64,000 nt of DNA from Ditylenchus dipsaci (taxonomy: Eukaryota > Nematoda > Chromadorea > Rhabditida > Anguinidae), in the NCBI GenBank assembly GCA_004194705.1, contig SADC01001331.1, forward strand, positions 62,001-126,000, read 5' to 3'. Of the stretch, positions 57,144 to 64,000 are shown piece by piece. The notes beneath the pieces were generated by a model. That model saw only the letters and a list, made by a program, of their open reading frames with translations, ran no database searches and was not told the DNA's origin. The translations under genes and the position numbers were made by a program. Positions within the stretch are counted from its first letter, which is position 1; the number at the start of each line of letters is the position of its first letter.

Positions 57144-57579
57144 TAGAACCGTCAGTCAACTTCGCAATGAAGCTGGATTTTCCGAAATAGTTTCATAAAA
57201 CCAAACTTTTTTGATGCCACAAAATTTTTTGTTGTGCCCCTAAAAATCGCCGCAAAAAATGACAAAGAAATTGTGTGATTATTCAGTTTTTTTAAAGGAC
57301 CATGGTTTTTGGACGCAGCGGCATTTGAGAAATCTGAATTGGCGGGGACACTTTTTCACTCTGAAAATGTTCAACAATTATTTTTCAAATTATTTTTGTT
57401 TGCATCTAAATTTTTTTTTAAATTTTAAAAAATCTACTAGTCGAGCCCAACGTTGCTTGACATCGCCAGATCGGACGACTTTGGCTACTTTCACCGCACC
57501 ATAACTGATTGGTGTCCAGTAAAAAGGCCTACGCAGAAAGGCCTACTGTAAAAAGGCCTACACAAAAAGGCATGGTAGT

Positions 57580-57795
57580 TTTTCTTGCATCAGATATAAT
57601 TTTTTTGCATCAGATATAATTTTATTTGCATCAGATATAATTCTTTTTGCATAAGATTTATTTTGCATCAGATATATTTTTTTTTGCATCAGATCTATTT
57701 TTGCATCAGATATAATTTATTTTGCATCAGATTTACTTATTTTTGCATCATATCTGTTTTTTGCATCAGATTCCTTGTTTTGCGTTATATCTGAT
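57580..57795 (+). repeat. Left array of TTTTTGCATCAGATATAA
   Basis: About ten degenerate copies of an 18-20 base unit. The same unit in reverse orientation forms the right array at 60685-60865, so the pair behaves as the inverted ends of the MULE-type element between them. Confidence 0.85.
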
Positions 57796-57851
57796 GGAGT
57801 TCCTTCAACCTATTGCTTGCTTATATTTTATATCATGTATGCAGGCTCAAC

Positions 57852-60031
57852 ATGAATATAGAAAATTTGGGAAATCTCAGCGTGCATTCCATTCAACACA
57901 CATCGTTGCTTAATGATGAATCGGAAGTGGAAGCATCCCCGTCTCCTAAGCGCACTCGTCGTGGTGTCAAAAATATCGCCAGAAAGATTGTGAAGGAATT
58001 TGCTGATGTAGAATCTTTCTTAGCCTGGTTTGAACAGGAAAAATCAAAATGGAAAATGTAAGATATTTTATTTTGCATTATTCGGACACTAACAGAATTT
58101 TCAGTCTCGTAGGCCACCAGAATGAGCAGTCCAAGGTGGATACTTACGTATGCAAGTTCAGTCGAAAGAAGGGATACAGCTGCCCGAAGAAATGCTATGT
58201 GGTTTTTGACAATGAATCCACGGCTGTCAAGGTGGAAGAATCACTTGGCGAACATCAGGATGAGAAAGGTCAAAAAGCTTCCAAGCTCTGTGATGAAGTA
58301 AAAATCGAATCCAAGAAGGTTTGGACAAAAAGCAAACTGCTCTCCAAGTCATGAAAATGATGACTGATGTGAGCATGAGATCTTTATGATAATAGTTGGC
58401 AACTAAACATTTTTCAGGAAGGCTGTCGAAATCTTCCATCACAGGGGCAGATCGAAAATTTTATGAATCGAAGGCGAAAGCAGCAGTTTCCAGCAATGGA
58501 AAAGATGACCGCAGAAAGTTTAAGACGTTACGCTTCGACAAAGAATAGTATTCCTGACGATCTTGATGAAGTCTTCGTCGTTGGTTTCCACGTGTCAGAA
58601 ATTCCACGTCAAAATTTGAGCTTTCATGTAGTCTGGTCTACTCCACGTCTTATGCAGAGGCAAAAGAGGCAAACTCTCTAACAGGTAACTCTTCAAGCAA
58701 GAATACAAGAATTAGTTTTTTTATAGATTGATTCCACCTACAAGTTGCTCTGGGCTGGTTATCCTGTTCAAGTCTTCGGTTTCTCTGATGTCGAGAGAAA
58801 ATTCTTTCCAACTGGTCTAGCAATTGGTTCCGGAGAAACGATTGATACTTACGAGCGCATAATTCAAACAGTTTTCCAAGAGATGAAGATGCATGTGAAG
58901 CAGTCTTGGCAGATGGCTGTCATGCAATATCTTCAGGTATATAAAAAAATTTCACGCCAAAACTTTTTTTCTTAAGCTGTGGAAAGAGCTCTTCCAAACG
59001 CTATTCGTCTCATGTGCTGGGCTCATGTAAAGAATAGAGATATCGATAGAAAACTAAAAGGGATTAGCAGTACTGCAATCAGAGAAGAAATAGAAAAGGA
59101 CATATTCCTTTTGCAGGAATCTGTTACTTCAGATGGTTTTCGACTAGGTTGGCTTTTCAGTGACTATAAGTAGGTATATAAAATTTGTAGGTGCTACTAT
59201 GATGCTTGAGTACTGGCATTCTAATTTCAGTCGTTTCTCGGGTGTGAATGAATTCGCGGCATATTTTCAAGAGCAGTGGATCAATAGCAAAGTATCAAAC
59301 TGGTATGAAGCAGCTTCGAGGTTCCTTTCCACTAACAATGGGCTAGAATCGATGAACAGAACAATCAAACAGTGCAATACTCTCCGTCGCCTTCTCCCCT
59401 TTGGCCAATTTATCCTTGAGGGTGAAAATCTTGTAAAGCAGTGGAGTCTATCGCCGGATTTTATGGTAAGAGCATGTTTTCGGAATAAAGCTACCCTTCT
59501 TTTTAAGAACCCTTCGCTCATTTATACAATCTCTGCAAGTTTGCTTCAGTCTGCTTATCTCTTGTATCAAGAAAAAAGAAACGTGAGAAAGATTGGGCAT
59601 CGCTATTTGGTTCCAGCAAAAACTACAGCTCACGAATCTGATGATATCATGATTGCGTGGATCAGGTATGCTTATTTTAAACCTGATTTAGTAATCTAAA
59701 AACCTCTGCAGAAATATTTGACGGCAGACTTTGCTTCGTGGGAAGAATACAGCGATGAGCGGTACCGATACCATATTGTTACGCCGAATGCTATCTGCTA
59801 CAGTTGCACATGCCGTGAGGAATTAAAAAACGAGCGTGCAAGCATATGGTTTACGGTAAGTTTTTGACCGTTTTCGCTTTTTATTGGTAAATATACGGTG
59901 ATAGTTTTTTGCGTTTAGCTATGTTCGTCGATAAGCGCATCGAAATACCGTTAGAAGTGAGAAGTCGTCGGCTAGATCAGAAGAAGCAAGTTGGAAGGCC
60001 CAAGAAGGCAAGGAATATGCCAAGATATTAA
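57852..60031 (+). CDS. MULE-type transposase with zinc finger, SWIM and AT-hook-like tail
   Basis: Exons: 57852-58057 (ATG), 58105-58368, 58418-58684, 58727-58936, 58977 to about 59166, about 59230-59699, 59712-59855 and 59919-60031 (TAA). The N-terminus has an FLYWCH-like Cys/His region (YVCKFSRKKGYSCPKKCYVV ... EHQDEKG). The MULE core follows: IDSTYKLLWAGYPVQVFGFS, an ADGCHAIS segment, LPNAIRLMCWAHVKN and FLSTNNGLESMNRTIKQ. A SWIM-type finger (CTCREELKN.. then CKHMV after a one-base correction) and VGRPKKARNMP, AT-hook-like, close the protein. MULE transposases cut and reinsert DNA via TIRs. At least four one-base shifts occur; most resolve with one added G or C, so an intact autonomous copy is possible. 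Confidence 0.85.
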
Positions 60032-60569
60032 TCATATTGAAATTCTATTGTCACTACTTTTTGTTTTGTTTTGTCTGGAGCTGATAATAAAAAGTTTATT
60101 TTTTAGCCAGCTAATGTTTCGTATTCACGCTTAAAGTGTAAATTTTAGAGTTTCGGTGACTAAGTGAACATATACCTAGACTGGATGTGTACTAACCTAT
60201 AGGCGCTCCGTGAACTTGAGTAGAAAATCGTTTCATAAGTGCATTTCTTTCTAGGATTCTGAGCGTCTCGAGGATCTTACTATATATATACTATATATAT
60301 AAATCTGTATTCACGCTAAAAAATAAGAACTATGGGTAAAGAAAGGCATGATAGAAGAAAAATCTGGCTCAATACGAATGCGATGCAGAATCAGATCTGA
60401 GCAAGAAAATTATATATGATCTGGGATCAGAAGAAGTAATGCTTGAGCAAGACATAAATTCAGACCTTGTAGGTAAGAACCGGGGGGAGGAGGGGGAGTT
60501 AGGTATGTTCAAAAAGCAATGAGGTGGTCCGGGTATTTGGGATGTCCATTAGGGTTTTATGTGATTTGA

Positions 60570-60675
60570 AATAGTTTGAGGCCATTTGGTGTGTTCAGGT
60601 GGTTTAAGTTCTTTGTGGCAGTTTGGACTCATTAACAATGGTTTAGGGTTTACAGGGGACTTTGGGTGGTTTAAC
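60570..60675 (+). repeat. Degenerate GGTTTAGGGT array
   Basis: Loose iterations such as GGTGGTTTAAGTTC and GGTTTAGGGTTTACAGGGG just before the right MULE array. A similar stretch is at 62660-62730 and a better one is at 29400-29770. Confidence 0.5.
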
Positions 60676-60684
60676 GCAGAAAAT

Positions 60685-60865
60685 TTCATATCTGATGCAA
60701 AAAGAAGTAAATCTGATGCAAATAAATTATATCTGATGCAAAAATAGATCTGATGCAAAAAAAATATATCTGATGCAAAATAAATCTGATGCAAAAAGAA
60801 TTATATCTGATGCAAAAAAAATTATATCTGATGCAAAAAAAATTATATCTGATGCAAAAAAAACG
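60685..60865 (-). repeat. Right array of TTTTTGCATCAGATATAA (inverted)
   Basis: About nine copies of TTATATCTGATGCAAAAA. An AAAAAGGCCTAC word lies just outside it (60875-60890) and also beside the left array (57520-57565), but in direct orientation, so the exact element ends are uncertain. Confidence 0.85.
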
Positions 60866-61189
60866 ATTTGCGCACAAAAAGGCCTACAAAATGCTTTCAG
60901 GTAATGATCATGTTCGAATCCTGGTGGTAGCAGATACTATTTTTCCTTGACCAATAGTCATAAACTAGTTTTTATAGAACCATTTAAAGCTCAGATTGGA
61001 TATAGGGACCACGTGGTACCTACCCGAAGCGGATCTACACATCCAGAATCCAAAATTTTAGATTTAGCTAAAATTAATTTAAAATCATGGTACCTTATCT
61101 ACAACCAGCTAAATCAATTCGTCTGCAGGTCATTTCGTCCACAAAATTTTTATCATCTATTAAAGCTAAGTCCCCAATGAGTGAGCGAT

Positions 61190-61500
61190 TTTTTTTGACT
61201 TGTTTAGGCGGAACGGCTGTAGATTTTTTTCTCGGCCGAACTTTCTTTTCTATTGTTACCATTTTGTAGCTGAGATGCAGGGCTACACAATAAAAAAAAT
61301 TTAGCCACATATCGCTGAAAAAGTCTTGATAAAAATCATTTAGTGAGATGTAGAGTGCAAATGAACGCATTTTTATCAAGACTTTTTCAGCGATATGTGG
61401 CTGAATTTTTTTTATTGCGTAGCCCTGCATCTCAGCTACAAAATGGTACCAACAGAAAAAAAGTTCAGCCGAGAAAAAAATTACAACCGTTTTTTTGCAA
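61190..61500. repeat. Foldback repeat
   Basis: GGCGGAACGGCTGTAGATTT / TTGTAGCTGAGATGCAGGGC on the left are mirrored by GCCCTGCATCTCAGCTACAA and an AAAACGGTTGTAATT end on the right. An inner pair AGCGATATGTGGCT / AGCCACATATCGCT forms the loop. Confidence 0.6.
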
Positions 61501-61544
61501 TTTACATCGCCCTCTACATTGCACTCATTGGGGACGCGCCTTAA

Positions 61545-61775
61545 AGGGCCATTGCCGTCTCCGACAACGGTTGTCCCCCACCAATTCAATTTTTTTCTGA
61601 ATCATTGAATTTCTTTACTGATTTTTCAACTTGGTTTCTATCAAAACTGTACCTAAAATTAAATTCTAGGCCTCGTTTTGTTAGAAACCAAGATAAAAAA
61701 TCCGTGCAGAAGTTGAATGATTAGGCAAAAAATTTGAATTGCGGGGGACAATTCAAAACAGGTGGCAATGGCCCT
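61545..61775. mobile_element. TTAA-flanked MITE, sister of 52328-52538
   Basis: AGGGCCATTGCCGTC at the left and GGTGGCAATGGCCCT at the right, TTAA on both sides (61541-61544, 61776-61779). GTTGTCCCCCACCAATTC and AACTTGGTTTCTATC are shared with the intron 8 copy. Confidence 0.85.
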
Positions 61776-61949
61776 TTAAGAGCTAAAAAACCAAACGATT
61801 CAATTCAAAATTGTGTTCTGAAAACGGTTAAATTTGAATCGGGATCCTCTACTCGGGACTAATTGCACCCAGAGGGATTTGTGTAGTAACCTTGGTGATG
61901 AGTATGGTGATGAGTACCACTCAAACACTCATAATTATGATAAAAATAA

Positions 61950-62340
61950 GGTATGCACGGGTGGATTCGAACCAGCAACCTCGGCGGTGGCTATCCATGT
62001 GGTCGTCCATTTGGATCAAAATTTTTTTTCGCGTTTTCGGGTTACAAGACATTTCTGCACTAATCCGAGCACGCTGAAGATAGTTTGACAGTGGTAAAAT
62101 CACGTTTTATCGAGAAATTTTTGAGTTATTGTGAACTCTTGATTTATCAAAATCAAGAATTTAGGATGACTCAAAAATTTCTTGATAAAACGTGATTTTA
62201 CCACTGTCAAACCATCTCCAGGATGCTAGAATTAGAGCAGAAAAATTGATTTGGAGCTGAAAACGTGAAAAAATTTGATCCAAGTGGACGACGCGGTTGC
62301 TGGTTCGAATCCACCCGGGTGCATACCTTATTTTTCACCA
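61950..62340. repeat. Palindrome with tRNA-like B boxes at both ends
   Basis: GGTGGATTCGAACCAGCAAC at 61970 and GTTGCTGGTTCGAATCCACC at 62290 are inverted copies of a B-box-bearing sequence. The inner arms carry GATAAAACGTGATTTTACCA and its complement. It looks like two head-to-head tRNA-derived SINE ends around a hairpin. A related single B box lies at 25700. Confidence 0.6.
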
Positions 62341-63010
62341 TAATTTTAGATATAAAAAGACTAAGGTTGCACTTTTCAGGACATTTGGGTGAATATACTC
62401 CTACCCTGGAGTTACCTGGATATCAACCTGTTTAGGTGGTACCCACCCAGGTTTGGGATTGGGTAGGTAAAATCACACTTTGGCTTTTTTATTTAAATAA
62501 AAATTTTAAAATTTTTGCCATTCTGGCCAGATGGTGCCTACACCAGGTATTGAAAATGGTAAACCAGGTATTGAAGTTATAAAAACCCAATCCTCCACAA
62601 AATTTTAAGTTAGAAAAAATAGTTTATTTTTATTTTCAAGAAATTTTAATCTTTCGGCTTTGGAATTGGTTTGGGGTATTTAAGGCGGTTTTAGGGTACT
62701 TTGAGTGGTTTAGGATAGTTTGGTGGACATCCCCCCCCCCCGCCCCCCGCCATTCAAATTCCGTAAATGTCGCTACGTTCAAAAACCATGGTCCTTTAAA
62801 TAATTCTTTTCGTAAAAAATATTTTTTGTTGCCATTAGTCAATTTTCTGTTGCCTCTAAAAGCTTTTTACTGAAAAAACTTTTTGGAAAATAAAAAGTTT
62901 TTTGTGGGAACAAAGCAGTTTACTTGTTTTATAACAGCTGTACGATAGTTCTACAACAATTCTTAATCCCAAATAACAAATGGAGTTACAGGTCATGAGA
63001 AACTTTTTAA

Positions 63011-63216
63011 AGGGGCATGGTCACCTGCTAAAAATTCTTTCCCAATCATCAAACTTCTGTAACGATTTTTCAACTTAAATTCTATTAAAACAAGGCTTAT
63101 ACTTTTATTTTAGGTATATTTGTGTCAGAAACCAAGTTGAAAAGCCGTATAGAAGTTCAATGATCAGGAAAATGTTTGAATTGGCGGGACAAAATTTAAA
63201 CAGGTGAGCACGCCCT
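63011..63216. mobile_element. TTAA-flanked MITE next to the piggyBac fragment
   Basis: AGGGGCATGGTCACC at the left and GGTGAGCACGCCCT at the right with TTAA on both sides (63007-63010, 63217-63220). The interior resembles 52328 and 61545. Confidence 0.8.
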
Positions 63217-63659
63217 TTAACACTCGGAAAGCCATGCGTAGTAATTGCTGCGTCGGAAGCAGAATTTCACGCTCTACACGATGGTACTTTTATTTTTTTA
63301 TTTAGACATAAATGTGCCGAGATATTAATGATTTAAAATTGGTCGAAAACGGCCCTCCAAAAACAACAATTCGGTTGATTCATTCATGTGGTACTCACCC
63401 AAATTTATACTTTTTCTAGACGTTTAGCATCTTAAAGTGATGGGCATGAACAGGGCTATCGAATAGGTGCAAGCATCCAAGGCAGTAGTGGTGAAATCCT
63501 GGACATATATGCATTTATAGGCTAAAATCCAGATTTCTGAAAATCACAATCCACTCACTAAAATTCTCATAACTTTTCTCAGTGACCACTTCCAACCATT
63601 TTCTCAGGCCTATCAGATAGCACAGCTTCAGGGCTACACAATGAGCACTAATAAGCCGT

Positions 63660-63998
63660 ATGGTGAAGAAAAAAATATTGCCAAAAGTCGATTTCCACTT
63701 CAGGATACATTATCTTACTATACATTATCTTCGTTACAGCTACAAACCGCCTGTCAATCGTTGGCCTCTGCGTATCTTCATGAGCTTCTTGGTGGATGGA
63801 GGTGCAGCTAACGCCTATGTTCTTTTTGGAAAAACTTCAACAAGACGGGAATTCATCCACAAGCTGGCAGACCAATTGATGACTGGACAAAAAGCAGAAA
63901 GAGCAAAATCGGAACACTGGATTGCAAAAACTTTTTCGCAGATATCAGGCCACTACGACAGGTTTGAGAAGAAATGCAAACGTATTTATTATCATTGA
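63660..63998 (+). pseudogene. piggyBac-type transposase fragment
   Basis: The open frame contains NRWPLRIFMSFLVDGGAANA and YVLFGKTSTRREFIHKLADQ, matching the conserved piggyBac/PGBD segment (RWPl.lFf.llD...NAyil....R..F...La..L) near the third catalytic Asp. The likely exon starts at 63740 after TTACAG. The frame ends with a stop at 63996-63998 near the window edge, so downstream context is not visible. No N-terminal part was seen upstream. Confidence 0.7.
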
Positions 63999-64000
63999 AT

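Larger units (their letters stand above)
57296..62795. mobile_element. Possible 5.5-kb TTAA-bounded composite region
   Basis: AGGACCATGGTTTTTGGACG at 57296 (TTAA before) has its inverted partner ending at 62795 (TTAA after); about 55 bases match, including GAATTGGCGGGG versus the complement. Everything between is therefore bracketed by piggyBac-like ends: the MULE gene, the TTAA MITE at 61545 and the tRNA-like palindrome. It may be one large element or two eroded solo ends. Confidence 0.35.

Noticed and set aside
61950..62340. Two tRNA genes at the palindrome ends
   Set aside because: B boxes are clear, but no complete cloverleaf or anticodon stem could be drawn.

Overview
This window is AT-rich metazoan nuclear DNA. 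Its genes are split into many short exons with GT-AG introns, several of them about 50-60 bases long and ending in TTTCAG or TTTTAG. That style, together with an Argonaute whose MID and PIWI text resembles nematode-type Argonautes, suggests a small invertebrate, perhaps a nematode. The sequence does not settle the species. Much of the intergenic and intronic space is built from small DNA transposons.

Layout. 78-2399 (-) is a secreted antistasin/WAP-type protease-inhibitor gene with a MITE-filled intron. 8395 to about 12432 (+) holds a Fic-domain gene with an altered active-site motif. 15420-15674 is a hAT transposase remnant. 20255-26336 (+) is a gene with seven RRM repeats and a hydrophobic C-terminal tail. 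27648-30320 is a hAT-type element with perfect 8-bp target duplications that carries the 3' half of a ribosomal protein L3 gene. 31048-36256 (+) is a secreted pepsin-like aspartic protease. 38240-41127 (+) is NF-YA. 43904-43975 is tRNA-Pro(CGG). 50527-56359 (+) is a complete Argonaute of about 24 exons. 57852-60031 (+) is a MULE-type transposase gene flanked by inverted arrays of a short word. 63660-63998 is a piggyBac-type transposase fragment.

The mobile layer is unusually legible. Four TIR groups can be separated by their target-site signatures: TA with CAGTC termini (pogo/Tigger-like), TA with mariner-like termini, TTAA (piggyBac-like), and 8-bp duplications (hAT-like). Transposase text for hAT, piggyBac and MULE is present, but no pogo or mariner transposase was seen. 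Several elements are nested, so their relative order of insertion can be read.

A second window-wide signal concerns reading frames. The conserved exons of Argonaute, RPL3, the aspartic protease and the MULE transposase are repeatedly broken by one-base shifts. Nearly every shift can be resolved by adding one G or C to an existing G or C (mostly a run). This looks more like base drop-out in the assembly than independent gene decay. Frameshifts here should therefore not be read as pseudogenes without checking the reads.
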